Positions 27,296 through 36,421 of a stretch of DNA of 64,000 nt are shown here, piece after piece. The notes beneath the pieces were generated by a model, which saw only the letters and a program-made list of their open reading frames with translations, was not told where the DNA came from and searched no databases. The translations under genes and the position numbers were made by a program. Origin of the DNA: Indibacter alkaliphilus LW1 (GTDB taxonomy: Bacteria; Bacteroidota; Bacteroidia; Cytophagales; Cyclobacteriaceae); NCBI RefSeq assembly GCF_000295935.2, contig NZ_ALWO02000045.1, positions 1-64,000 of the forward strand, read 5' to 3'. Numbering within the stretch: the first letter of the stretch is position 1; each line of letters begins with the position of its first letter.

Positions 27296-29692
27296 TCATT
27301 CAGGTTTAAACGTTACTTTCTTTTTCGAGCTATTTCTTATCAAAGACTCATTCATTAATTGGGGCCTATATTCACCATTGGCAAACATTTCGGCCTGATC
27401 GCGATACCAAGGTGAAAATAAATTGCCACTTTGGCCGGTAGGCAAAACAGATTCTGATAGTTCAACATTAGCAAAATCAAGAATTATCCGCATAGCAGGT
27501 CCTGAACGTACAGAATAGATACCATCAGGATTCAGTTTGAATGCCAGCTTATTTACAGATTCTTCATTGGCCATGACAGGAGGAGCACTTACATTGAATA
27601 GTTTGTCCAGTGGTTTTTGGGCACCAAGTGGGTGTGGATGTTCCAGAACAACTGCTTTTTTCCATTGCCAATCTTCCGGATTATTTCCAAACTGTCCTTT
27701 TAATTCTTCCAGGCTTTTTTTCAAAGCCGCTGATAAAATATCGCTTCTGCTTTCCTGATTGTTGGTATTTATATTATTCCACCAAGGTGAAGACTCAGTC
27801 TGAACGAGGTTGGAAACACTTCTGATGTAAAGGAAGGTTTCTAGGAAATTACTGAACCAATCTTCCCCTAATTCATCAACCATCATTGCATGCAAGGTAT
27901 GATAAAGCCATTTGTAGTATAAGGTGGGGGCTATACTTTCAAGTCCATGGTCACCATCCCAGTTTTTCAATTGTTCTAGCGCGGATTCAAAACCTTCATA
28001 AGCTTCAGGGTTCACAGCCTCCAGCATGCTCAAAGCATTCAATGGGTGAGTTTCGTTGATGGCTTCCAGCTGCAAGTCTTTGATATTTTGCTGATTCCAA
28101 TCATCCCGTGCTGAAATGGTTTTTGCAATCCTGTTCCATCGTTCTCCCGGATAATAATAGCCGGGAAAGAAGGTGCCGTTACTTAGAGTGTCAGGTTGGT
28201 TGTTGGCACTGGCAACAAAACCCGAAGGCGGATTGATGCTCATAGGATTTTCTTCAAAAGGCATCCATCCCTGAATTTCATCAGCAGGATCACTTCCATC
28301 CAGAAACAACTTGGAGTTCACATGATCAGGTCTGATGGGTAGCTTCGCCGTTGCCCACCAAGCAATATTTCCTGCCTTATCTCCATACATCACGTTAAGT
28401 CCGGGAGCATGGATCAACCTTATTCCATTTTCGAATTCATGGATATCCTTGGATCTAGCCATTTTCCAAGTAGCTTCTAAAGCCCGGCTTGGCTCTAAAA
28501 TATATACCCACCAGGAAGCTACTGGATTGGAGGTGATTTTAGCTATTTCAGGGAGCACATTATTCATTATTGGACCATGCACGGATTCCCTAATTTCAAA
28601 TTTTATAGGGTCTTGTCCTTTGACGGGAATCTGTTCTTCCCTTATTTGAATAGGCCTGAATTCTTCTCCATAAATTGTTTCTAACGGGTTTGCAGGGTTA
28701 AGCTTTTCCTCAAAAAAATCCTGATCGTCATTTTCAAACATGGTAAGACCAAAGCTGTGTTTGCGGGTATGGCCAACTAACCCGAATGGAATACCTGCCA
28801 GGTGGTTTCCATAAAAACTGAACCCAGGATACTCCAAATGGGCTTCATACCAAACTGAGGGTTGTGCAAATCCAATATGGGTGTCATTGAGGAAAAGCAC
28901 CTCTCCCGACTCTGTTTTATCCGGGCCGATAATCCATGAATTGCTACCTTCCAATAAAGGAACAGGTAGCTTTTCTAATAAAGCTTGTAGACTTTCTGTA
29001 TGCATGTCAGTAAGTACTTTGCCGTCTCTTTCTGGGTAATGTGTAGGGATCACATGGTGTTCAGGCAAGGTATGAACAGACAAAACCTCCAAGTATTCAG
29101 AACCCAACTCTCTAGCCATTTTGGTGATTAAGGGATCGGTTTTCATGGCCATGGCGAAAGTAAATGACATGTAACCTACAATTCCATGCATGTCTTCTAT
29201 ATTGTAGGGTCTGGGAGTATGGCCCAAAAGCGTATACTCCAAAGGGAGTTTGCCCTTTTCTATAAAATCATTTACGCCATTTATGTAGGCATTGACAGCA
29301 GATTTGATTTCCAAAGAACCGTTTTTTTCCCATTCTTCAGCGCTCCATTTGGAATGCTTGGGTATACCCAAGGTTCTGAAAAATTGGTCAACTTCCACTA
29401 GATCTTCTCCTAATAGCTCAGCCAATGTGCCTGTGCCTACTCTTCGCATCATTTCCATTTGAAAAAGCCTATCCTGGGCATGTACGTATCCCATTGCCCT
29501 GTAAGCATCTTCAGCACTTCCCGCATAAATATGAGGAATGCCGAAGTCATCGTAAAAAACCTCCGTTTCTTCATCGAGTCCAGCCAACACCAGTTCCCCG
29601 CTGTATTTGGGAGAAAAGCGGTATTTAATAATTTGATAGCCGGTTGTAAATACAAAGAAGAGTATGATCAGGGCAAAAATCAGTTTTTTCAT
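27296..29692 (-). CDS. Penicillin acylase family amidohydrolase
   Basis: 798 residues from ATG 29692; the ORF opens 20 residues earlier, but the second Met begins a good signal/anchor (KKLIFALIILFFVFTTGY). Ntn-hydrolase of the penicillin/acyl-homoserine-lactone acylase type: an alpha-subunit part, then GSNSW at 249-253, where self-cleavage before Ser250 would expose the catalytic N-terminal serine. Periplasmic hydrolysis of an amide is expected; members act on beta-lactams, acyl-homoserine lactones or other amides, and the substrate cannot be told here. Monocistronic. Confidence 0.85.
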   Translation of the reverse strand: MKKLIFALIILFFVFTTGYQIIKYRFSPKYSGELVLAGLDEETEVFYDDFGIPHIYAGSAEDAYRAMGYVHAQDRLFQMEMMRRVGTGTLAELLGEDLVEVDQFFRTLGIPKHSKWSAEEWEKNGSLEIKSAVNAYINGVNDFIEKGKLPLEYTLLGHTPRPYNIEDMHGIVGYMSFTFAMAMKTDPLITKMARELGSEYLEVLSVHTLPEHHVIPTHYPERDGKVLTDMHTESLQALLEKLPVPLLEGSNSWIIGPDKTESGEVLFLNDTHIGFAQPSVWYEAHLEYPGFSFYGNHLAGIPFGLVGHTRKHSFGLTMFENDDQDFFEEKLNPANPLETIYGEEFRPIQIREEQIPVKGQDPIKFEIRESVHGPIMNNVLPEIAKITSNPVASWWVYILEPSRALEATWKMARSKDIHEFENGIRLIHAPGLNVMYGDKAGNIAWWATAKLPIRPDHVNSKLFLDGSDPADEIQGWMPFEENPMSINPPSGFVASANNQPDTLSNGTFFPGYYYPGERWNRIAKTISARDDWNQQNIKDLQLEAINETHPLNALSMLEAVNPEAYEGFESALEQLKNWDGDHGLESIAPTLYYKWLYHTLHAMMVDELGEDWFSNFLETFLYIRSVSNLVQTESSPWWNNINTNNQESRSDILSAALKKSLEELKGQFGNNPEDWQWKKAVVLEHPHPLGAQKPLDKLFNVSAPPVMANEESVNKLAFKLNPDGIYSVRSGPAMRIILDFANVELSESVLPTGQSGNLFSPWYRDQAEMFANGEYRPQLMNESLIRNSSKKKVTFKPE

Positions 29693-29790
29693 AAAAGCAT
29701 TGAATTCGGGTTCTGCTTTCCAATTTAGAAGATTTTGAGGATTAGGAAGCAATATTGAATTTAGATTTTTAAAATTTAGACTATTCCAAC

Positions 29791-30267
29791 TTGATCAGGT
29801 TAGAGGAACTTGCCAAAGTCCCTGGAGCGGATACTGAATTGCGAAAAACGTTGATTGCCATTACCAATTATCTGAAAAAGAAAAATGCGTTGATTCCCCG
29901 CACCTATGGGGGTATTTTATCCCAGACGGACAGGGCATACATTATACACGCCCAATTGATGAAGTTGAATGTATCCAAAAAAATCAGCTTTTCGGATTTT
30001 CCACACAATTCCACGCTCATTTTTACGGTAGTCAATGTCCTTGTGGTGATATTGGGTAGGGAATTAATGGGCTCAATTGCCAATACTTCGGATAATCTAA
30101 GTCAGAATTATTACAGTACAGCTGATAGTAGTCAGCTTTTTCAGTTTGAGAATCCAGTTGCCAATGCACCCAGATCCGGATTTATTGAAGATCAAATGGC
30201 TGAAACAGCTGCTAAATTAGGAGGATTTGGAGATATCAATTTTCATCAAAGCCCCAGCTACGATTGA
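29791..30267 (+). CDS. Hypothetical protein with non-ATG start
   Basis: 158-residue open frame that opens at TTG 29791; seven sense codons precede it after a stop, none of them ATG. The first in-frame ATG comes well inside the ORF (LMKLNVSKK). One hydrophobic segment (STLIFTVVNVLVVILG) divides a basic N-terminal half from a polar C-terminal half. It ends exactly where the converging aminotransferase gene ends. I do not recognise it. It may start at TTG, or be a decayed or mis-sequenced gene. Confidence 0.45.
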   Translation: MIRLEELAKVPGADTELRKTLIAITNYLKKKNALIPRTYGGILSQTDRAYIIHAQLMKLNVSKKISFSDFPHNSTLIFTVVNVLVVILGRELMGSIANTSDNLSQNYYSTADSSQLFQFENPVANAPRSGFIEDQMAETAAKLGGFGDINFHQSPSYD

Positions 30268-31446
30268 TTAGTCTCCAATGGCGTCCAATATGATTTGGCA
30301 AGCTCTTTTGATTTCTTCGGCTGTGATTACCAGCGGTGGGGCTATGCGCATGGCATCATCACAGAATAAGAACCAATCGGTAATCACCCCATTGGTTATA
30401 GCTCTGTCGATAATGGGTTTTAGCACATCAAATGACTCAAACTCCACCGCCATCATCAAACCTTTATTCCTGATTCCTTTGATTTTTGGATGAATAAGAA
30501 GTTGCTTGAACAGATTGGCTTTTTCCTCCACCTGCTCCATAAGCCCTTCTTCTTGAATCACCTGTATAGTTGCCAGTGAAGCCACAGCTGAAACCGGGTG
30601 CCCCCCAAATGTCGTGATATGGCCCAGAAGAGGATTGTTTTTGAAAGCTCCCATCACATCTTTATTGGCAATAAAGGCACCAATAGGCATACCACCACCC
30701 ATACCTTTGGCACAAACAAGAATGTCCGGTTCAATTCCGAAATGCTCGAATGCCCAAAATTTACCCGTTCTTCCAAAACCTGCCTGAATCTCGTCCAGAA
30801 TAAGTAGTGTACCTGTTTCATTACATTTTTTCCGCAATGCTTGAAAATATTCCCTACAGGCGACTTTTATACCAGCCTCTCCTTGTATGGTTTCTACTAT
30901 TACCGCGGCAGTCTGTTCTGTGATTTCATTGAGCTGGTGAAAACTTCCATAGACCACATTTTTAATACCCGGTAATAATGGCCTGTATGCTCTTTTAAAA
31001 ACTTCATTTCCTCCGACTGAAAGAGCGCCCTGTGAGGAACCGTGATAAGCATCTACACAGGAAATTATTTCTCTTCTATTGGTGAACCTTTTGGCCAACT
31101 TTAATGCCCCTTCTACTGCTTCACTTCCTGAATTGACCAAGTATACATTGTCCAAGGATTCAGGCAAGGTGTCGCAGAGGGCTTTTGCCAATTGGGTTTG
31201 TGGGCTTTGAACATATTCTCCATAGACCATTAGGTGAAGGTATTTGTCCAATTGCTCCTTTATAGCCTGAATTACCTTGGGATGCCTGTGGCCTATATTG
31301 CTGACTCCGATTCCAGAGATCAGATCCAGGTAACTTTCTCCGTCTGGGCCATACATGTAGACGCCTTCTGCCTTCTCGATCTCAATGAGAAGAGGAAAAT
31401 CTGTTGTCTGAGCAAGGTGATTTAGGAAGAGTTGCCTATTGTTCAT
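30268..31446 (-). CDS. Class III PLP aminotransferase (acetylornithine/ornithine type)
   Basis: 392 residues from ATG 31446 (an upstream TTG extends the frame by five codons). Fold-type I class III: the GIGVSNIGHRHP entry segment, LVNSGSEAVEGALKLAK, the PLP-contacting LILDEIQAGFGRTGKF and the PLP lysine in CAKGMGGGMPIGAF are all present. Members use ornithine, acetylornithine, GABA or lysine as amino donors; the substrate is uncertain. It ends 30 bp before the methyltransferase gene begins downstream of its own start on the same strand, so the two may be co-transcribed. Confidence 0.85.
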   Translation of the reverse strand: MNNRQLFLNHLAQTTDFPLLIEIEKAEGVYMYGPDGESYLDLISGIGVSNIGHRHPKVIQAIKEQLDKYLHLMVYGEYVQSPQTQLAKALCDTLPESLDNVYLVNSGSEAVEGALKLAKRFTNRREIISCVDAYHGSSQGALSVGGNEVFKRAYRPLLPGIKNVVYGSFHQLNEITEQTAAVIVETIQGEAGIKVACREYFQALRKKCNETGTLLILDEIQAGFGRTGKFWAFEHFGIEPDILVCAKGMGGGMPIGAFIANKDVMGAFKNNPLLGHITTFGGHPVSAVASLATIQVIQEEGLMEQVEEKANLFKQLLIHPKIKGIRNKGLMMAVEFESFDVLKPIIDRAITNGVITDWFLFCDDAMRIAPPLVITAEEIKRACQIILDAIGD

Positions 31447-31476
31447 AAAATCAGGGTGCAATTGATTTGGTTTGCT

Positions 31477-32373
31477 TTATAATTTTCGGAATCTGAAAAA
31501 TATTCCAAGAGGAAGTTTTTTCTCTGATCTATCTACTAGAAAAAGCTCTCCATGCTCTGCATTTTGGACTTCTTTAAAATTGGAATAAATCAGGTTGGCT
31601 GCAATGATGGAGCTGAAACTCAGGGAATACATGTTCAGGATTAAGAAATGATGATCAGGTTCTAAAAGTTCCGCACAAAGTTTTAGCATTTCATTGATCT
31701 GCTCTTCAAGGATCCATTTTTCACCATCAGGTCCTCTTCCGTAGGCAGGAGGGTCCAATATGATTCCGTGATATTTATTTCCTCTCCGAACTTCTCTTTT
31801 GATAAATTTCATGGCATCATCCACAATCCATCTGATTCCTTCCTGCCCTGAAGATTCCATATTGTGTTTGGACCAAGTTACCACTTGTTTGACAGAGTCA
31901 AGGTGGGTTACTTCTGCTCCGCAGGCTTTGGCAGCAACTGATGCAGCACCTGTATAAGCGAAAAGATTGAGGACTTTTGGGTTTTTGACAGGAAGTTTCT
32001 CAATAGTATCGGCAATGTAATCCCAGTTGACTGCTTGCTCTGGGAAAAGGCCAATATGCTTGAAAGATGTCATGGCAAGGTTGAGCTTCAAGTCAAGCTT
32101 ATTGTTTCCTTTGTATTGGATTTGCCAGTTATGAGGGATTTTTTTAAAAGTTTTCCATTGCCCTTTATCCGGATTGTTTTTTTCCTTATGAAAATGGGCA
32201 TGGGACATTTCTCTCCAAGAATCTTCATCTATGCTTTTATCCCAGATAGCCTGAGGCTCGGGTCTGCTCAAAATATACTGACCGAATCTTTCCAGCTTTT
32301 CAAATCCACCGGTATCTATCAATTCATAATCTTCCCAATGCTCGGGAGTCAATGACAAAATCGTTTCCTTCAT
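31477..32373 (-). CDS. RlmI-like SAM-dependent methyltransferase
   Basis: 298 residues from ATG 32373; an ATG 13 codons upstream also exists, but a TACTTTTG promoter box lies between the two, so the inner start is preferred. Rossmann-type methyltransferase: VLNLFAYTGAASVAAKACGAEVTHLD (SAM binding) and ILDPPAYGRGPDGEKW (active-site DPP motif). This fits the RlmI/RlmK-like rRNA methyltransferase group without the PUA domain of RlmI. It probably modifies 23S rRNA; the target base is not known. Confidence 0.75.
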   Translation of the reverse strand: MKETILSLTPEHWEDYELIDTGGFEKLERFGQYILSRPEPQAIWDKSIDEDSWREMSHAHFHKEKNNPDKGQWKTFKKIPHNWQIQYKGNNKLDLKLNLAMTSFKHIGLFPEQAVNWDYIADTIEKLPVKNPKVLNLFAYTGAASVAAKACGAEVTHLDSVKQVVTWSKHNMESSGQEGIRWIVDDAMKFIKREVRRGNKYHGIILDPPAYGRGPDGEKWILEEQINEMLKLCAELLEPDHHFLILNMYSLSFSSIIAANLIYSNFKEVQNAEHGELFLVDRSEKKLPLGIFFRFRKL

Positions 32374-32377
32374 ATCA

Positions 32378-32385
32378 CAAAAGTA
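32378..32385 (-). promoter_or_regulatory. Bacteroidota promoter -7 box (TACTTTTG)
   Basis: Exact TAnnTTTG match on the minus strand ending 5 bases before ATG 32373. Transcription would start at or within a few bases of the start codon, giving a leaderless or nearly leaderless mRNA. No clear -33 TTG at the usual distance. Confidence 0.4.
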
Positions 32386-32463
32386 AAAAATATAATCGAA
32401 GGGGCTTTTCATTTATTTTTAGCAAAATTATTTACAACTTGGAGAGAGTTAAAGAAAATCGAT

Positions 32464-33153
32464 ATGAAATCAGTTGAGGTAATGAAATGGGCAGGGGTGA
32501 TAATGTTGATGATTGTATTCAATATTGGGGTATACGCACAATCTATATCTACATTGAGACAGAATGATGTAGATATGGGAAGGGCCTTTAGATTTAACCC
32601 CAAAAGTGATGGCGTAAAGGGTACGCCATTTATGTATGAAGAGGCTCCCAAAGCAAAAATTGCTTTGAAAAGTGGTAAGGTTTACGATGAAATTCCTGTC
32701 AATATATTTTTGGAAAAAGATGAGGTCTATATACAGACTGGCAGCGAAGAGGATGAACCATTGCTGTTGAAAAACTGGGATTGGCTGGAGACTTTTGAAG
32801 AAAACCCTAAGCTATTTAGAATGGAATTTTTGGAAGGGAAAGAAAGAATTGTTGAAATCTTGCATGAGGAGGGTAGGGATAAGTATGTAGCCCTTCACAA
32901 AAAGAACCTTGTCAAGCCTACCAATTTGAAAGATGGGTATACTGGCCCTCAATATGAAGTTTACAGACCGGATACGCGCTTTTACAAAATCAACGGACTT
33001 TCCAGTGAGGAATTCAAAGGAAACAACAAGGGCTTAAAGGAACTTGCCGGATCAAAGTACGGAGAGCTGCGCTCTTATGTCAAATCAAACAAAATCAATA
33101 CAGATTCAGCCATAGGAATGAAGAAGGTGCTTACTTTCCTTAAGCAGGACTAG
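32464..33153 (+). CDS. Exported protein of unknown function
   Basis: 229 residues. Signal peptide with a hydrophobic core (MKWAGVIMLMIVFNIGVYAQ; an inner ATG at 32482 is an alternative start). The mature part is a soluble alpha/beta-like chain with LLLKNWDWLETFEENPKLFR and a basic C terminus. No family recognised. Its stop overlaps the stop of the convergent SDR gene by 4 bp. Confidence 0.65.
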   Translation: MKSVEVMKWAGVIMLMIVFNIGVYAQSISTLRQNDVDMGRAFRFNPKSDGVKGTPFMYEEAPKAKIALKSGKVYDEIPVNIFLEKDEVYIQTGSEEDEPLLLKNWDWLETFEENPKLFRMEFLEGKERIVEILHEEGRDKYVALHKKNLVKPTNLKDGYTGPQYEVYRPDTRFYKINGLSSEEFKGNNKGLKELAGSKYGELRSYVKSNKINTDSAIGMKKVLTFLKQD

Positions 33154-33983
33154 AGCCAATCTTTAAGAAGCTTTTCACTTTGATACCAAAGCTTTTCCCG
33201 CATGCTTTTGGAATTGGCAGACTTGGATGCACTTACAGGTTTTGATTTTTTAAAGTATGCTCCACTATACGTACTGGAAATTTCGTTTCTCGCCAAATAA
33301 ATGCTTGTTTCTGCACCTTGCTCTGCCGTGATCATAAAAGGCCTGGCCAGGACCCAGAATACTTTAAATATTCCACCGGCTTCTGATGCAAAATTGGTTT
33401 TGACCACTCCGGGATGTAGTGCAAATGCCTGCAGCCCATCTTCTCCAAATCTTTCAGAAAGTGACTTTGTAAAGAGAATATTGAAAAGCTTCACATTGGC
33501 ATAAGCGGTAAAAGCGCTGTATGGTTTTTTTTCAAAATTCAAGTCGTCGAAGTTTACCTTGGCAGCTCTATGAGCTTCAGAACTCACATTGATCACTTTT
33601 GCTTTGCCGGACTTGAGCAACCAAGGCATCAATTTATTGGTCAATAGAAAATGTCCCAGATGATTGGCGGATAAAGAAAGCTCAAAACCATCTTTTGTGG
33701 TTTCTTTTTCCTGAAAAATACCACCTGCATTATTGATCAGGACGTCAATATGTGGTACGTTTTTTTGAACTGTGGCTACAGCATTGCTTACTGATTCCAT
33801 GGAAGCCAGATCACATTCCACAAATATTACCTTTGGCTGCTGCTCTAAAGGCAGAGCATTTATGATTTTTTCAGACTTTTTTGGATTTCTTGCCAGGAAA
33901 ATCACTTTTTCAAAATGGGGTACAAGTTTTTGAAATGTTATGGTTCCAATGCCTGAGGTCGGGCCTGTGATTGCTAGTATCAT
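33150..33983 (-). CDS. Short-chain dehydrogenase/reductase (retinol dehydrogenase-like)
   Basis: 277 residues. NAD(P)-binding TGPTSGIG at residues 7-14, the LINNAGG segment and the catalytic YANVK (Tyr-x-x-x-Lys) are visible, with Ser in INVSSEAH. The pattern resembles the RDH/WWOX-type SDRs that act on retinoids or other lipophilic alcohols. Cytoplasmic, NADP-dependent oxidoreductase; substrate unknown. Confidence 0.8.
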   Translation of the reverse strand: MILAITGPTSGIGTITFQKLVPHFEKVIFLARNPKKSEKIINALPLEQQPKVIFVECDLASMESVSNAVATVQKNVPHIDVLINNAGGIFQEKETTKDGFELSLSANHLGHFLLTNKLMPWLLKSGKAKVINVSSEAHRAAKVNFDDLNFEKKPYSAFTAYANVKLFNILFTKSLSERFGEDGLQAFALHPGVVKTNFASEAGGIFKVFWVLARPFMITAEQGAETSIYLARNEISSTYSGAYFKKSKPVSASKSANSKSMREKLWYQSEKLLKDWL

Positions 33984-34255
33984 AATTTTTGCTGTTTGTA
34001 TTGCTAACTCGCTTTCTTGGTGGATAGTTTGGAAAAGGGAAACATTGGATACCTTTAAATAGGAAACGAAAAATACTATAGATAGTAAATTTCGCTAATT
34101 ATATTTTCTCTTAGGGTTTGAGTAATTTTTTGTATTTTCGAGGCTATAAAATTTTAAAAAATCAAAAAAAATAGAAACCCTTTATAAGGAAAAGCATTCC
34201 TTTTTGTTGGGAATCAATAGGTTGAGAGAAACTCAAGGCGTTAAACTATTCAGTA

Positions 34256-35083
34256 GTGACAGAATCCAAATTACCCCAAAAGCCTTTTATCGATATAGCG
34301 GAAGTTTTGAAGGATAAAAACCCTGGCCTCCACAAGTGGATGCCTGGTTTTGTGCTCAGCTACATCAAGCGGATTGTTCATGAAAAGGATATCAATCAGG
34401 TGATGGCAAATATTGGTCATTTGCAGGGAATGGATTTTGTGAATGCCTTGGTAGACGAATTTGGTGTTGAAGTAAGTCTCGCTGGGGCTGAAAATATTCC
34501 TTTGGACAGACCTGTGATTTTTGCATCCAATCACCCTTTGGGAGGAATGGATGGCATTGCTTTCATGTATGCACTTGGAAAATACAGGACTGATATCCGC
34601 TTTTTGGTCAATGATATCCTGACCAATATCAAAAACTTTGAGCCGATGTTTGTGCCTGTCAATAAACACGGGGCAAACAGCAGGGAAGTCAGTAAACTGA
34701 TTGAAGAAACTTATGCAGGAGAACATGCGGTTCTGGTCTTTCCGGCCGGATTGGTGTCTAGGAAACAGGCAGAAGGGGTCAAAGACCTAGAGTGGAAGAA
34801 GAGTTTTATCTCCAAAGCCAAGAGATATAAAAAAGATGTAGTACCTGTTTATATTGAAGGGAAAAATTCAGACTTTTTTTACAATCTGGCCAGATTCCGT
34901 AAACAATTGGGTATCAAAGCTAACTTGGAAATGTTTTATCTCGCTGACGAAATGTTCGCTCAGAGAGGCAAAAAAGTTGTCATACATATAGGAAAACCAA
35001 TTTCTTACGAGTATTTTGATAAATTGAAAACTGAAACCGAATGGGCTGAGGAAGTGAAAAGAATTGTTTACCAAATGGCCTAA
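34256..35083 (+). CDS. glsA: PlsC-like O-acyltransferase, glycine-lipid type
   Basis: 275 residues, GTG start. Lysophospholipid-acyltransferase fold: the NHPLGGMDG block (His93 to Asp99, one residue longer than the classical HX4D) and a later VLVFPAGLVSRK segment containing the substrate-loop Pro/Gly. Paired 10 bp ahead of a GNAT N-acyltransferase. In Bacteroides such a pair (GlsA/GlsB) makes N-acyl then O-acyl glycine lipids; assignment here rests on that gene pairing. A TATTTTCG stretch about 120 bp upstream may be a promoter box. Confidence 0.65.
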   Translation: MTESKLPQKPFIDIAEVLKDKNPGLHKWMPGFVLSYIKRIVHEKDINQVMANIGHLQGMDFVNALVDEFGVEVSLAGAENIPLDRPVIFASNHPLGGMDGIAFMYALGKYRTDIRFLVNDILTNIKNFEPMFVPVNKHGANSREVSKLIEETYAGEHAVLVFPAGLVSRKQAEGVKDLEWKKSFISKAKRYKKDVVPVYIEGKNSDFFYNLARFRKQLGIKANLEMFYLADEMFAQRGKKVVIHIGKPISYEYFDKLKTETEWAEEVKRIVYQMA

Positions 35084-35093
35084 ATCTGATTAT

Positions 35094-36047
35094 ATGCAAG
35101 CAATTATACCCGAGATAGATAGAGAGTTGTTGAAAAAGGAGCTTACGCCGGACAGGTTTTTGCGCTATACCAACAATGGAAACAATCATATTTATTTGGT
35201 TGATTACCATCAGGCTCCCAATACTGTCAGGGAAATCGGTAGATTAAGAGAGTTGACTTTCAGGTCTGCAGGTGGGGGGACAGGGCTCTCGCTTGACCTT
35301 GACGAGAATGATACAGATGAAAATTGCTATCAACAACTGATAACCTGGCATCCTGATGATGAGGAAATTGTAGCAGGATATAGACTTATTCACTGTAAGC
35401 ACGCTGGTAGAAGTGAAAACGGTGAACTGAAATTATCTACTGCCCATCTCTTTAAGTTTTCAGAAGAATTTGTAAAAAATTATCTGCCTACTACCATAGA
35501 ACTGGGGAGATCTTTTGTTCAACCCAAATATCAACCGAGTATTGACAACAGGAAAGGACTCTTTTCTTTGGATAATTTATGGGACGGTTTGGGTGCAGTA
35601 GTGATGCTGAACAGAGATGTGAAGTACCTTTTTGGAAAGGTGACGATGTACCCGCATTACAATAAGGAAGCAAGGGATTTGTTATTGTATTTTATGCACC
35701 ATTATTTCCCAGACCATAAAAAGTTGGCAAGACCGCACCCAAATCTTACACTGACCTACTATGCAGATACTTCCAACCTTGAATCATTGTTCAAGGGGCT
35801 GGACTACAAAGAGGGGTATAAGATGCTCAATTCAAAAATCCGGAGCTATGGTGAAAATATTCCTCCTCTGATCAATACTTATATGAACCTTTCGCCTACC
35901 ATGAAAACCTTCGGAACGGCTCTCAATGACGAATTCGGAAGGGTAGAGGAGACAGGAATACTGATAACTCTGGATGATATTTATGAAAGTAAAAAACACA
36001 GACATTTGGAAACTTTTGAAAGAGATAGAGTTTTTGGAAGCAGATAA
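35094..36047 (+). CDS. glsB: GNAT N-acyltransferase, glycine/ornithine lipid type
   Basis: 317 residues from ATG 35094; the open frame begins at a TTG inside the previous gene. The central part resembles OlsB/hemolysin-like acyltransferases (VREIGRLRELTFRSAGGGTG, EIVAGYRLIHCKH, ELGRSFVQPKYQ). These enzymes transfer a 3-hydroxyacyl group from acyl-ACP to an amino acid. With the preceding PlsC-like enzyme it should make an aminolipid of the inner or outer membrane; glycine is the likeliest head group from the Bacteroides parallel, not from sequence alone. Confidence 0.7.
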   Translation: MQAIIPEIDRELLKKELTPDRFLRYTNNGNNHIYLVDYHQAPNTVREIGRLRELTFRSAGGGTGLSLDLDENDTDENCYQQLITWHPDDEEIVAGYRLIHCKHAGRSENGELKLSTAHLFKFSEEFVKNYLPTTIELGRSFVQPKYQPSIDNRKGLFSLDNLWDGLGAVVMLNRDVKYLFGKVTMYPHYNKEARDLLLYFMHHYFPDHKKLARPHPNLTLTYYADTSNLESLFKGLDYKEGYKMLNSKIRSYGENIPPLINTYMNLSPTMKTFGTALNDEFGRVEETGILITLDDIYESKKHRHLETFERDRVFGSR

Positions 36048-36055
36048 AGCAGGTT

Positions 36056-36421
36056 ATGAAGAAAACAGTAATCATCGGAGCTTCCCCTAATCCATCCCGC
36101 TATGCTTATGTGGTCGCCGAAATGCTCTCCCAGAGGCAAGTTCCTTTTGTTCCTGTAGGTATAAAAAAAGGTGAGCTCTTCGGTGAGGCTATTTTAGACC
36201 TTAAGGAAAAACCTGAGATATCTGATGTACATACCGTTACGATGTACTTGGGGCCACAAAATCAACCTGAATGGTATGATTATATTCTTTCGCTCAAGCC
36301 AAAAAGAATCATCTTTAATCCTGGGACGGAAAACTCTGAATTCTTCGAATTGCTTCGGGAAGCAGGTGTAGAAGTATCCATATCCTGTAACCTGGTCCTC
36401 TTGAGTACAGGACAGTTTTAG
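36056..36421 (+). CDS. CoA-binding domain protein
   Basis: 121 residues, one Rossmann-type CoA-binding domain (KKTVIIGASPNPSRYAYVV at the N terminus; PKRIIFNPGTENSEFFELL near the end). Length fits the YccU-type single-domain family, whose role is unclear. It starts 8 bp after the N-acyltransferase gene and probably belongs to the same operon; its last codons overlap the convergent blh gene by 4 bp. Confidence 0.8.
   Translation: MKKTVIIGASPNPSRYAYVVAEMLSQRQVPFVPVGIKKGELFGEAILDLKEKPEISDVHTVTMYLGPQNQPEWYDYILSLKPKRIIFNPGTENSEFFELLREAGVEVSISCNLVLLSTGQF

Noticed and set aside
29791-30267. tRNA or rRNA sequence in the window
   Set aside because: No cloverleaf-like or conserved rRNA segments were noticed here or in other gaps; short tRNAs could still be missed by eye.
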